The position numbers were made by a program, and so were the translations under genes. This document shows, piece after piece, positions 8,979 to 21,590 of a stretch of 64,000 nt of DNA. The notes beneath the pieces are model-generated. The model saw only the letters and a program-made list of their open reading frames with translations. It searched no databases and was not told the origin of the DNA. The DNA comes from Larimichthys crocea (taxonomy: Eukaryota > Chordata > Actinopteri > Sciaenidae), in assembly GCF_000972845.2 (NCBI RefSeq), contig NC_040032.1, positions 11,382,334 through 11,446,333 on the forward strand, written 5' to 3'. Numbering within the stretch: the stretch's first letter is position 1; the number at the start of each line of letters is the position of its first letter.

Positions 8979-10740
8979 AAATAAAAAGGCGTCACCATTG
9001 TTGCGAAATCCCCGTTAGCCACAGTTTCAAAGTGGTGCCATGAGTTTCCAGAATTATCTCTGGTATATTTATTTACATTTTCTAGTGAAAGCTGTGACCA
9101 AGTGGGCCATTGATCACTCTGAATAATACAAGAGTGTGTTGACCTTCTTAAAAGTTCAGGCCATGTGTCACGGAGTCGCTTATAGCTCGACACAATTATC
9201 ACAGCAATCAATTTTCATGTCAGTCATGGCTTCATTTCTTTTGTACCGAGTTCAACAATAGAGGTAATTTGGCTGTGGGACTTGCAGCATTCAGCGAGTT
9301 TGTCTTTTTGTGTGCGGTTTTTAGAATAATGGACTTTTATTTGCAGATTCACATACAATCAGGCTGTAATTGCAATTCTGTTGTGTTCTTAGCCCACAGG
9401 GCATTAAAACCGGATGATTCACTGTATTGTTCTTAGATTTTATTCTAGCTGAGGAGAAATTTTACAACAAATTACTCATAAAATAAATGACTCATTGTTA
9501 ATTATTTTATATGACTAAACATCTGATGTATACCGCAGTAACATTTATGTACAAACCACATAAATGCCGCGTGTCTTCCGATCCATTGTATCAGGTGATT
9601 ACTGCCGGGAAACCGGCTCTTTGACTCAGTCTTTATTTGATCTGGTGCAGCAGATGAATGTGACTCTGTTTAACGCATTAGAAGCGATGAGGAGGAGCTG
9701 TTTGATCTCGTTTCAATAGTTTGTTTACCTGCAGGCATGATGTCGACTTGTTGAGTTTCCAGTAGCAGTTCAAACGCGCTGTCAAGTCAGGCCTGAGATG
9801 GATCTCCAGAGTCGGGTCAAAGCAGGTTGCGGTGTCTGAACGCTTCCTCTTCTCGTTCTATTTCACATCCCATCTCTGTTTTTTTTCCAACAACAACTGT
9901 TGCACAGTGCTGCATTTAATGTCACACACTCAAGACGGGTGTATCTTCAAGTCAGTAATCCATGCCACGCTGGGCTGATGCCAGCACGTGTATCAAAAAG
10001 GGCTATTAGTGTAACAGCCTTCTTAGTGAACAGAGGCCTGAGTATAAATGCTGATTTATATGCCATTAAAATACTCTGTCTCATTGCATAATAAAGATGT
10101 GACTGACAGTTCTTTGGCTTGCTTTGTGTTGAAGTGGAGTTCAGTATTCCTGTGCTCTAAGTCGAGACGAGAAGGCGAGACGTGTACGAAGAGCTGTTTC
10201 ATTTGTGGCTGCTGTAAGTCTGAGATTAAACAAATTTCCCCAACAAGACCGCTCACATTACCAAAGTGTGGTACGAGATGGAAGCAAATGAGCACAGCGA
10301 ATGTCAGTGTGACAAGTGTGGACAGTCTGCTGCAGCAGAGATGACACCACACTCTGTGGGTGCAATAGATAAGACTCAAATGATTTCAGATTTACTGCTG
10401 CGGTAACTTCAGGACCAGCCATATCTCAACATACAGATGGTACATGTAGTCGTAGCTGCTTATCGCTGATGCAAATCTTGGGAGACTGCAGCAAATTTGT
10501 CCCATAAGTGAAAGCTTTGGAGTTTTTTTGTATCGGTGGACGAGTGAAACTCATGAATTATACATAAAGGAAGAGGCAGACAAGATACAACAACTCAGGT
10601 TCTAACAGAGAAGAGGACACACTAAGAGAAGCAGCACAAGAAACTGCATTAAGTGGCCCGAACCTGCCTCGTGGTGGGGTAGTAATAAATATTGTAAACC
10701 TATTCAAACACTCTACACACATCTACAGCGGATTCTAGTC
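8979..10740. other. First-intron sequence without a recognisable gene
   Basis: No exon, hairpin or mobile-element end was recognised. The minus-strand frame 8750-9211 (153 codons) partly overlaps the two-copy repeat and shows no family similarity. Frames at 9900-10379 on both strands overlap each other and also look like chance. Confidence 0.45.
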
Positions 10741-10856
10741 CAGCTAGCAGCCATGGCTCCATCTGAAGGTCCAGACTGAAATATCCAAACAAGCATTGGG
10801 CGGATCGTCATGAAATTCTTTGTAGACATTTGTCGTCCCCAGATAGTCTGACTCAC
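10741..10856 (+). repeat. Dispersed fish repeat, 'gtccagactgaaatat' family
   Basis: It contains ggtccagactgaaatatcca, gcggatcgtcatgaaattc and tagacatttgtcgtcccca in the order typical of a high-copy fish repeat. Further copies are at 11230-11450, 57165-57385 and, inverted, 61985-62235. Confidence 0.6.
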
Positions 10857-11229
10857 CGAATATATAAGCCTGCCATTGGGTGCATCTGTCACACAGCATT
10901 CTTCATTGCTTCTGCTATCTGCCTGTTACGATTTTCAAAATCCCCCTCACTGCTTATTCACTACCTAACTATGGAAACAGCCAAAGACACTTGCAAATGG
11001 AATCAAGTTGGCAGGGATATCCTATTTATGTGCATGTTTCACACTATTTTACGGGGGCATCAATCACTGCATCCTGGAGTTAGCACCACCCAATGTGATG
11101 CAGTTGGTTGCAAGTAATACAAACAAGCCAGAGCATATTTTTAACCCCGTATACCAGCATGATGATGGGTGCAATCAGACCTGCGAAGAGTGAATCTTCC
11201 TTACTTTGCTGACACTCTGGCACTCTTAT

Positions 11230-11450
11230 GAAGCTTTCCTTTGTGATTTTAAGTGATGCGTCTCAACAACCTTTGAAGAGATTGCCATGATATTTAGTAC
11301 ACGCGCTTCCCGCTGAGGATGAACCTCAAACTCCATCACCAGGTGAACATTTTAATTTGTCCACTACCTTTTTTGTTTTTAATTAAACGTGCTAACACGC
11401 CAAACTAAGATGGTGAACAGAGCTGCTAACGTGGCTGTTGTTCAGTAAGC
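11230..11450 (+). repeat. Second part or copy of the 'gtccagactgaaatat' repeat family
   Basis: It carries gattgccatgatatttagta, a degraded gaggatgaacc block, then ttttaatttgtccactac and gctaacacgccaaactaaga with tggtgaac, which follow one another in this family. It lies in the same orientation as the piece at 10741, with ~370 bases of other sequence between, so both may derive from one interrupted copy. Confidence 0.55.
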
Positions 11451-11999
11451 AGCACACGGGGAACGCCAACTCCCTAAGTGAGTATTTTTCTTTTAGACTT
11501 CACACCAGCGCTCTTGCCTGTCACTTTTGTTTTTGTTTGTTTTGCCGGCTGTCCTGGATGAAGCCGGTGACTCCACACCCAGAAACAGAAAACTTAATTT
11601 CTCTTTGAGCAGTTATCATTTGTCTGAGAAAAACACTGGAGATGGATGCCAGTTTTCTTCCCCTCTGTTGACCTGCTGTTTTCCAGCTTTTGCATCAAGG
11701 GTGTGATGAGTTCCAGTAAATAGCCTGTCGTCATCTCTTCTGCAACGGGGACGCTGCTTTTGCATCATCTGAGGATTAGTCATAGCGTTCAGTTTACTCC
11801 TTGAGAATGAGATAAAACTTTGAAGGCTAAACTTTTAATATGATTCACAGTAATTTAGTGTGAAATCTTTAGTTTAAATCAAATTAAAATTATGTGCAGA
11901 CCGTCCTGTCTCCTGTTACGCAACCAACCGCTTTCTTTTGTTTTCTTGTTGTGTACATGAATCCTCCTGCGCTCTCAAAGGTCTCCTTGTTTGTCTTCG

Positions 12000-12330
12000 T
12001 CCTCGGCGGCCACGCACAAAGCCAGACGTGACCTCTGACACAAGCCTTAGATACTGACGCATTGTGCGGGGCCGGGCATCTATTGTGATTCCTTTCCGCA
12101 TGTTCATTAATTATGCATAATGCATACGCCGCTATCCTCGGGCCTTGTCCTCCACACACACACGGAGACGCAGACTCTTATTCTTAGTGTGAAAAAGCAT
12201 CTCGCTCCAGCCTCGGCGGTGCGCAGTCACAGGCCTCCGAGGATGCCGTGACATTCCCAAAGGAGATTCCATTCCCCCGTAAACAATCCTAGCATTGACA
12301 TAGGCACTGATTAGGGAGTTGCCAGGGTAT
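12000..12330. promoter_or_regulatory. Enhancer-like segment with a palindromic homeodomain/POU-type core
   Basis: This stretch is more complex and richer in CpG than its surroundings and shows no repeat signature. It contains attaattatgcataatgcat at 12106-12125, in which ttatgcataa is a perfect palindrome. It also holds a forkhead-like gtaaacaa (12279-12286) and several cattcc motifs of TEAD type near 12252-12273. Such dense mixtures are typical of conserved non-coding elements, but conservation cannot be tested from one sequence. Overlapping minus-strand frames (11890-12344) look incidental. Confidence 0.25.
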
Positions 12331-12681
12331 TCCCACAATGGCACAGCGGAGGATAATGAGATCAGTTCTCATTCAGGACTTTGTTGGCAACAAGTTGTGT
12401 GAAACTACTTGGAAGCGTTTAGGGAAGCCATATAGACAAAAGTTTAGCCTCCTACTTTACCCACCCCATCCCAAAAAAGTGTCAACATTCAACAGTTTAT
12501 TCTGACACGCTGCTGAAAGCATCCGGGAGGCACTGGAAGCTGTCAGAGCTGCTGCTACCTGAGTTCAGAGATTTGTCTTTTATGTTTTCTGTCAGCACTT
12601 TAACTGGAGTTATAGGAGGGAAGGCAATGTCAAAACTGTGGTGCAGCAAAATATAAAATATACTTTCCAGTCTTAGCCACA

Positions 12682-12719
12682 GTATGTATGTATGTATTTA
12701 TTTATTTATTTATTTATTT
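12682..12719. repeat. (GTAT)n/(TTTA)n microsatellite
   Basis: A gtat run (12682-12697) passes directly into a ttta run (to 12719). Confidence 0.9.
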
Positions 12720-15319
12720 GGTGAACAGGATAAAATGCTTTGCATGCCTTTTGATCCTCGAGGGAGAAATTGGGTCATTTTAGACAGAGCCGGGGGGAAA
12801 TGTGTGACTAAAAGGCAGCACGAGACATAAATAATGTATAATAAAGTGAAATATTAAAATAAAGCACTGCCATTATATTCAGAGTTAGAAGAGAAATGTT
12901 CGACGGTGGCTAAGAAGGGGAAGCTGAGGGGAAGAGGTTCTTCTGTGGTCAAACTAAAAATCTACAAATCATCTTGATTCCTGTAAACTCTCCAATCTAT
13001 ACAATCATACATAATCTGCCTTTTTATTCATCATCGTCTCATATTTGGTTACATGTTCATGTGCTCAGGAGCTCATGTGGTTATGACTCTGCTGTCAATT
13101 ATTATTATTACACTTGTTGAAATGAGTATGTGAGCAGACGAGATGTGCTGGCTTCAGGTCTAGCGATGATGTAGTCTGAAATGTGTGTTTTTAAATCAGG
13201 CCAATATTTAAATTACAGTCCTCATATCTGTGTGCCACTCACTGCTGCAGCCCCACACGCATCGTTTCCAATAAATGATCCATGCCAGCAGCTTTAGTCC
13301 ATGAATCTCCACCAAGCTGCTAGAAGCTGTAGTCAATAAAGAGCTGCTACAGACACATTCTGGACAGTGTGAGAAGTGCTTCATTTGTGTAGTTTGTAGA
13401 TAGATTTTGTTCTCCTTGGATAAATCTTTACAAAAGCATCACATTGACCAAGTGACCAAAACCTATCCTCTGTACTTTTGGAGTTAAACTTTGAACTCTA
13501 CATGTTGCTTTGGAGTGGGTTGACACGCCGTTATTCTGTTTATATCGTAAGTTCAAGTTGCGTTTTTTAAGAATTGAATCCAAACCCTATCCTTTAAGGA
13601 GATTTTGTAGACAGTTTTCAGTGCATAGGAAACAGTTTAATGTCATTATGTCCTCATCATGTCATCTATCCATGCGTCTGCATTCAGCTCTTCTTGTTTT
13701 GTTCGTACCGTAGCCTGATTTTCCTCTTTCCGGGCCGAGCTCCGGAGCTCCACGCTGCTCTTAACCCCCCCCCGGGGGCTCCAGACACCAAAGGCCCAGT
13801 GAGGCAGCTCATCTAGTGGGTCACACTTGTCCATTCACTGAGACCGTTCATTGGACACCCACTTTCCAACACCCCCGCCCTTTTTCCCATTCTGCTAATT
13901 AGGTTGATGGGTGTCATGTTGTCTGGGTGCATTAAGGTCAGATTCACCTATCGTGTCACAACAGGATGCCTGTCAATACTTTGCATTTGTACAAGCGGTG
14001 TCTTCTTAGTCAGTTTACTGTGCAAAGTTAAGTAGAAATTAAAAACATTTTCCATCAGAAGTCCATGTTCTCTGAAATGTTCTGTATTCATTTATCCAAA
14101 AAGAGCTCCATGAATGTAAAACCTTCATCACTTGTGTCTCATTCAGTCTTTTATTTATTCATTTTTTAAAGAATCTTTCTAAAACATCTTGAGTTGTATA
14201 ACTTCAAGGCCTGATACAATACGGGTTCTTTCTATGCTTGACAAAAAAGGCTTAAATTTGTGTCCAAAACACAGCAGTACAGCACAGATTTAATATTACA
14301 GCAGCGCTAGTTGCATAAAAAATGAGTCTCCAAGGACCAACGCAAGCTTAAATGTGTGTTTACTGTGGTGGAAAGGTGAATCTGTAGCGGAGAGACTCAG
14401 AGCAACGTGAGATCTTTGGAGTACATTGGTATTTTGTCATTTACGCCTCTACTTTTCGTCTTTTCCCAGTGCCTGCTGTGATAAAGGCCTGCCGCCTGTG
14501 CTGCATCTGCTGAGGCTTCACTAAGCAGATGCAGTTCAAACAAGTCTGGCTATGTTTCGAAACAATCCGCGAACCACACCCTCTTCATGCAGGGATTGAC
14601 CAGGAGCACAGCAGTGTGAATCTGGGCAGGGTCTGGACTGCTTCCATCACTTTCTGCACATACGTTTTGAGAAAACGCCGTCCCGAAGTGTGCACTGTTT
14701 TCTCTATCTGCACAGTTTCTTGTGTTAAATGGTGGCAGGCCTTTGCCCAACAGTTCATGTGGAGAATACTAAAACCTACAGTGTGTCTTTGTCCTCTCTT
14801 GGTTATTTTTATACCCATGAAAACGCTTGCTAATCAAGGTACATTGAATTATGATTACCTCCTGAGTTTGCAACTTCTCGGTCCCCAGACAGTGATGAGA
14901 CTGTTTGCTGTGCTCGAGTCTGTGTCTGAAATGCCATGTGAGTAATGTTTATAGACTGCACAGCTCTGGTTGATCTGCAGTTGGTTTCATTGTAACAACA
15001 GAGCAGAACAGTTTGCTGGCAGCAGTCAGAGCTGGTCAGTGAAGCACATTGTGTCTCTCTCCTGTTCTTTTTGTCTCTCTCTTCCATTGAAAGGACCTGG
15101 AATCTATTGTTCTCCAGGCCTTGAACTGAAAAAGATTTTCCATTTTATGTTTTTTTTTTTATACAACAGGCAGTTGACTTCCTTTTGTTTATGCATGCCT
15201 TTCACTTCCCAATATAATAATCCAGTGCTGAACTCTATAAAAGCAGCACTGAAATTAGTATTTTTGCGATTTAGTACCAACAATTTCCAATCCCACTGTG
15301 GTAAATAGGAACAGTTGTA
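12720..15319. other. First-intron sequence without a recognisable gene
   Basis: No exon or mobile-element end was recognised. The frame 14529-14945 (138 codons, +) overlaps two minus-strand frames and has no domain or codon pattern that argues for a gene. The GC-rich palindromic block near 13735-13775 (gagctccggagctc, then a C run) is unexplained. Confidence 0.4.
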
Positions 15320-15650
15320 CACACAGCTTTGCTAACAGCCAAGCGTCAAACAAGTGCAACAACAGCAGACCCAACAGCAGCTAATATTACTGACTAGTCC
15401 AACAGCAGTCAGCCCAACTCGGCGTCTGTCTTTCACCTTTTATTTCACCAAGCTCTCACCAACCACTAAAAGTCAGTCCCACATTTACTCTTGTCCGACA
15501 GCTTCTTGCTCGCTCGCTCTTCTTTTCACTTCTTGGCTTCCTTCTTTCTGTCCGTAGAGGCTACTGAGTCTAGTTACATTGCCCTGCTTGCCTAGTTTCG
15601 GTTCTGGCGTGATAACACTTCCCAGCGGTCCAAAACGCCTTGTGGTACAA
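15320..15650 (+). repeat. Dispersed repeat shared with 60.6-60.9 kb
   Basis: It shares the ordered blocks ctgtctttca, ttttatttc, actaaaagtca, agttacattgcc, ctgctt.cct and ttcggttctgg with 60620-60862 in the same orientation. The match is clear but diverged. No terminal repeat was identified, so the class is open. Confidence 0.6.
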
Positions 15651-16770
15651 ACACTAACACTTCCCTGGTGCTCTGAGCTCACAGCCCGGCTAACAGACTG
15701 AGCTAACAGCAGCTACAGTTGGCAGCAGGTTACTTCACTGTCCAGCAGGAAACTCTGTAAATCACAGAGAGTTGAGGAAAACCATTTTCTCCATAAAATA
15801 TGATCCAGTTTCACCAAAAATCAGTGAAATAGTTGGTGTGTGACTACATACTTCTTGTCAGAGATCATACCTGGAGTGTTAATAGTGTGAGAACAGACTT
15901 GCAAATGACGGATACACCTGATTACAAGTCAGTGTAGCATCAAAATGATTTCAAATCTGTTTTTTTTATTGTAGGAAAGTTACAAAATGGGACATTCCAA
16001 AGGCTTACAGGGGCTGGCGGCATTTTTATTGCAGTGAAATCAATTTCATAGGGGTTGAGTGGCTTAGAGCAGGTAAATAAATGCTGTTTGAATAATTGCT
16101 TCTAATACTTGATTGCCTGATAACCTGTCATGGTTACATTTTTAAACTTTTTGCCAAGAAACAAGTCTGTAAATATGTTCTGCAGTCAGCGGTGATTCAG
16201 GGTCAGTTTTGGATTCCTGGCATGTCTGCAGTGGGCTTCATATTGTATGTACTGAGCTACTAAAAAAAACAATCTCCTCTTATCTGACACTTACAAGGCT
16301 ACGTACTGAGATGTTTATTTGCTAAGAAAGTTTAAGATTCGGGCAGGACAACAGGCCGATACAGCTACGATAGATATTTCCAGATCCCTCCACATTTGTG
16401 AATAAGGATGAACAAAACAGACATTTTAATATTTTTTGTAGATCGTTGGTTGTTGATTTTGTGAATAAGGACACAACTGGACTAAAGGCCTTCTTCTTGG
16501 CCCTGAAAACATTTCTGGGTGATAACAAAGAGGTGCTTACATAGTTTTTGGCCACATAACAGCAGCTTTTGAAGGTTTTATGGCTTATTTGTGTTTGTTT
16601 CTTGGTTACCTAAGGAATGCTATTTCATTTTCTAGCTTTGGTTTAGTCTACCAACTCAAGTCTGAGTTCTAAGAAAGTAAAGATGTTCTCTATCTCCATT
16701 TTTTCAGCAGTTTAAGTGAGCAGTTTAAGTCAGTCCCAGTTGGAGAAACAACCAGAAAGATAACAGGATT

Positions 16771-16833
16771 AAGATAAGATAGACTTTATTGATCCCACGC
16801 CGGGGGAAATTCACCTGTCACTTGTGCGTGGGA
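16771..16833 (-). repeat. LINE 3'-tail fragment
   Basis: The text aagatagactttattgatcc, followed by cacgccgggggaaattca, is, on the minus strand, the tail commonly left by fish L2/Rex1-type LINEs (aatttcccc...gggatcaataaagt). It is truncated, with no coding part. Confidence 0.55.
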
Positions 16834-17829
16834 TTAAGGATGGGGATGTCATCTTTCGACACAGCAAGGTAGATGCTTAGCTACATTCTTGAAAAGTAGC
16901 AATACAAATATAGCACCAAACTTGGGTAGCAGCTGTAGAGGTTTCTGCAAGTTGACAACTCAGTTTTAATATTTCTTCGAACGTTAAATGCTCCCAGCAA
17001 TCTACTGAAAATGTGTCAACTGGAAATGACATGGGAGGGAAAAACAAAACAGAACAGCTAACGTGAACACAATGTCAGATTGAATTAAATGATATGGCAA
17101 CCCCTGAGGAAAAAAACATCTGGAAACATCTTCTCTACGAGGTTTTTAGCCAGTAAAAAGCTGTTTACATCGGCTCGCTGCATTCCTGTGCTGGCCATAT
17201 TGATGGTATACTAGTGACCTGAAATGGCTGCTCAGTGTTTCATATTGGAGGGGGATTGGTGAAACTCGACCGTGTGGACCAGCGAACCAAAACAATGAAC
17301 TGAAACTGGCTGAAAGCTGCATAGAGCTGCAGGCTTGTGTGATGGTTCTTATTGGGACTGTCGGCACCATAAAACCTTTTACATTACAGGGAGTCATTTT
17401 AAAGTTCAATCAATGATTTAATGCTAATAGAAATTTGCTTTAAGGAGCTTTTAATGGTCGACACACAGAAACTCAGCTCATGTTACACACTCAAACCCTG
17501 AGGTGTAGAGCTGTTAAGTTTTCTATAAACTACCTGACTCTGATACCCAAACCATCCCTTGACAGACAGACTTTGTATTCATCTTGTGAACCTAAGTTGA
17601 ATTAACAAGGTCACTCTACTGACATCCAGCCTCCAGAGGGTGAAGACAGTAGACTTTAGAGAAGGCATCAAATGACAAGCATTAGGATGCCTCCTTTTTA
17701 TAAAAACACGTTGCATCACGCATTGATTTTTGTCTTGAGTTTGTCCTGGGACAGCCAACAGCAGACGGGCTGACTCCAGCGGGGGGTGGGGTGGACATTA
17801 ATGGGAGACTGCGGCCAAATGACCAGATC
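16834..17829. other. First-intron sequence without a recognisable gene
   Basis: No recognisable exon or element. The minus-strand frame 17146-17409 has no family similarity. Confidence 0.4.
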
Positions 17830-18140
17830 TGGATTGTCTTACAATGATTCGGTTCACTCGCCAGATGGATTAACAGCTGAGGGAGTAATGCATGAGATCA
17901 CAATCTATCATTCCAGTTAATGTCTAACAGTATCTCCACAGCGATGTTTCCCTCGAGTTTGGCGGCATTTTTATCACCACGGTGCAGAATGTAGAGCTCG
18001 CCTTCAGCTGCAGCTATAAGACAAGACAAGGTGCTTATGTCACTCACGGATGCTGAGCGGACCGCCTTGTCATGGCCTAATTCTTGTAAAGCTCCAAATT
18101 ACCTCATGAATATGCACCGCTGACAGAATTAGGGTCAGTA
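17830..18140. promoter_or_regulatory. Enhancer-like segment with TAAT and octamer-like sites
   Basis: Balanced, non-repetitive sequence with a TAATGCAT site (17886-17893), gttaatg near 17917, paired cagctg/gcagct motifs around 18006-18013, ctaattc near 18077 and catgaatatgca (18104-18115). The density of homeodomain/POU-type and E-box-like motifs in ~300 bases suggests a conserved non-coding element. The call is weak without alignment. Confidence 0.25.
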
Positions 18141-21100
18141 CCTGTCAGTACGGTCAGTATCATACTGGTTTGGGTGGCGTGCGGGTGGGAAACCTTCAGA
18201 ACAACACTGCAGGGTTTCTCTGTATTTTAGATGATTGGCTTATGTTCTTATCCAATGTGTTGTGCAACGTGTATGTTAATTAAGGATTATTTATCACCAA
18301 GTACCAAATTGAAAGGTGATAATATGACCGTGCTGAGTGATTACAGCTAGTTTCTGCCACCAAAACATCAGTTATTTAAGTCCCTAAGGTTGAAAAACGT
18401 CATATACATTTTATTGACATAAGTTCAGCAGGTTATTATTTCAACACAGCATTAAATCCCTCCTGTCCTTGATTTAATAAGTCTTATTTTATAGCCTGTC
18501 TTCCTGCCAGCTTATTCCACACCGGTCCCTGATTTGAAATTGCTGCCTGTCTACAACGGAAAGTCGCAACTCCTGCAGTCTCACACTTAGGTCTGTAGGG
18601 AAAGTTCTTATTTTTGATATACAGACTCTTCTTAGCTTTTCACATCTGTTTGTGTATTCGCAAAGGAAGAACTCTGTGTTTTCACAAAAGGATCCGAGCT
18701 GTGGGTGGCCATGCTCATCATTTGGATAAATTATTCATGTAGAAAAACGTAGAAAGCACTGTTAATGGAGCTTGTCCTTCACGCCAACCGAAGAGGGCAT
18801 TTATTAAAAAAATACCTTTTTATTTATGCACAGAAGCTGACAGATGCCAAACTTTTTAATTATTCAGTAGAAAACACAACACAGCACAAAACCATATGTT
18901 ATAAAAGTCTTTGAGTCTATCAAGTTTTAATTTGCCCTTTTGAGGGATGGCACCTGGAAAACAATTATTCTTAAGGTTGCAGGTTATAAATTAGAAAACT
19001 GAAAAATAACACAATGTGTTGCCAAATGATGAAGCACTGTAATGAGAATATAGTTTTAACTTTTCTAGGGTATCTAGGTTTCATTACACACATATCCTCT
19101 TTATAGTCTAATTCTCTCTACCAGGTGTTACAAATTAAATAAAAACTGGCCTGTTGGTGATTAGAGATATATTTCCAATTGTTTCTCCTAGTAAGCTTGC
19201 AGATGTTTAGAGAAGTTGCTTTGACCAGGTTAGAACATGAGTTTTTAACTGGTTAGTCATTAGTCTTGCTGGTGCGGTCTGATCGAGCTTAAACCAGTCT
19301 GATTTCGTTCAAACCGACTGAACCAGCATTCGTCATCACGAGCTGTTCAAGAAGCATTTCCCAGCATTCGCAACCCTTTAATGGGCAGTTGCTACATAAC
19401 TCTCAACTGTGTCTGCAGGACATGTGACATTAGTATTAGCAGAGTACACATCACTGCTGAGCAGATCTTTCTAAGCAGTGTCTTCATGGTTAACTAGTTT
19501 GTGAAAGATATTGTTGGAAAGTTCACTCATGATAACATGTGACACCTAGTGTTAAAATTTGGAATCAACAGTCCGCTCTTGTTAAACTTCATTTTATTTA
19601 AATAGCCCCTCTCTCTCACAGTCCTATTTCTAATAGTAGACTTGTTACAGATAATAATTTTCTCAGTATCTCACATCTGTCTCACATAATCATCACACCC
19701 AGTGTTTGAGACTTCAGTGCAAACCTGAGAAAATCTTCACCTCTTTTTAACACACATTGTGATGGCAGCGAACAGTCAGCAGTCTTTATTTTACTGCGTC
19801 ATGAAAGATGATACGGCTTGCAAATGTTTGAGTAAACAGGTGTGCCACTGAAATTATGGGCCGCGGAGAAGAAGCTCTGGTTGAACATGGAACAGTCTTT
19901 GTTCACCAGCGTCTTAAATTAGGATGCAGGCTTTCACAAGGAAGGCATTATGTGGAGGAAGGCTTTGTTTTCACCAGAGAGAACAACTCCACTCTCCTAA
20001 ATAGCTGTGTAAGTGAAAGCAGCATGCAACCACCTGTCAGATTTTATATCCACAGTTCAACTTTGACCTCAAAGAAGGTTGACCTCTGTGGGGCGTGTCG
20101 AATTGCAATCTGGGACACGGGGGCTGGACCTTTGGATGCCACATTCGACTGCACAGAAAAACGAGAACTCAGAGTTTTGTATTTGTGTGCTCCGACCAAA
20201 TTGGTTTTACTGGCAAAATGTTATATGCATATTTGCAACAGGGGGTGAATAGTAGGTTATGATTTCTACCTGAAGACTTCTCCATGCATTGGCGTGAATG
20301 TCCTCTTTGTCAAAATCCATGAAGCTCCATGTATTAAGTTCTTTTGGAGTTTGATGCTACCAAAACTCCTCTCAAACTTCTGTCTATCAAGCTTCAGGCG
20401 GACTAACATCTCCTCTGGAGTATTACAGACCCTGATTGGCACGTAGGCTGAGAAAACCAAGCATGCAATCAGATGTATGTTCTGGTAAACATGGGTCACA
20501 TTTTCAGAATGTGGCTAACATGTCTTGGATTTAAGAGATTAATAGACTAAGGCATGCGCCTTGCACCTTTCTGGTGTAAAACTCAGTGATGCACTGACAC
20601 AGAGTACTACTTGCAAACTATCCTTTCCACATTAATCAGAGCAGGAGGGAAAGTAATTAAAACAAGACATGCAAGGAAGCATCCAGTTGTTGGGCCTTGG
20701 GTCTGTTCTAGCATGTCTTTTTTTCCTCTTGTTGCAGACGAAGTCAAAGATAATTGACAGGAGAGATGCCACATTTGGACACAGGATTAGTTTCGGTTGA
20801 ACCCACCGGCATTTTCAGCACAGCTTTCCAGGAGATTTATGTCAAAGCATCCCTGATAAATCACTTATTTATTAGTGTTTGTCACAGTGAGTCAGCATAC
20901 AGCGTTGGGGGGCAGGGTGACTCGTCTCTCTTCTCTCTACGCAGTGGTGGTGACACGCCTCGGCAAAACACTTCTCACACAGGCGGAATCATCCCATGGC
21001 AAGCCGCTGCACAGATTCACCGCAGAGGCCATAAAGAGAGCAAACATGAAGCCCCAGCCTTAGTAGAAGTTCGGACTTCCTCTCTCACTGTCTCGCCTTC

Positions 21101-21420
21101 TTTGTTTCTGGAGTGCTAAGTGATCAGAATGTACAGCTGCTGCCGAGTCAACATCGCAATTAAAATAATAGTTTCCAGTAAAGATGTCAAGTGAATGTAG
21201 GATGATACGTCTGTCTGAATAATTCAAACTGCAGATACAGAAAGCAGCTGTTTGACTTTAACATGAGAGGGTTTGTTTACCATCAGCACGGCTGTAGGCG
21301 TGTTTGTAATTACCAACTAAATAAAATATATTATCTGAATGTATTCATAGTGTCGGGCAGGTCGCTCTTCAAAATTTATTTGCTTGTGTTATCTCAGTTT
21401 TTATGGAGATGCATGTGGCA
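18141..21420. other. First-intron sequence without a recognisable gene
   Basis: AT-rich. Frames at 19856-20248 (130 codons) and 20754-21119 (121 codons) were read through and show no domain, signal peptide or homology that I recognise. No flanking splice pair places them in arhgap32. Confidence 0.4.
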
Positions 21421-21590
21421 AACTGCAGTTCCTCGCATGTCCACTCGAGGCTGGCTGAAACATGTTTACAGCCTGGTACAAAAAACAGTTTTGGTCTCTG
21501 TAGCTAATTTCCCCGTTCATGACAACTGTACTGAGGGTGAATTTATATACAACTCACCTGTTCAAGGTCCAGGTTCAGGTCCACTGATGG
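21421..21590 (+). repeat. Dispersed percomorph-type repeat, internally deleted copy
   Basis: It contains gcagttcctcgcatgtccac, cgaggctggct, aaacatgtttacagcctggt, acagttttggtctctgtagc and tgacaactgtactgagggtg. The segment 21481-21583 is almost identical to the reverse complement of 55979-56065. Relative to the 56 kb copy, about 60 bases are missing between ggctggct and aaacatgttt. Partial copies also lie at 32137-32215 and 39545-39662. Confidence 0.75.

Noticed and set aside
8750..9211. 153-codon minus-strand frame
   Set aside because: Half of it lies in the palindromic two-copy repeat and it shows no recognisable family.
13730..13780. GC-rich palindromic block (gagctccggagctc then a C run)
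   Set aside because: Too short and isolated to call a hairpin RNA or element end.
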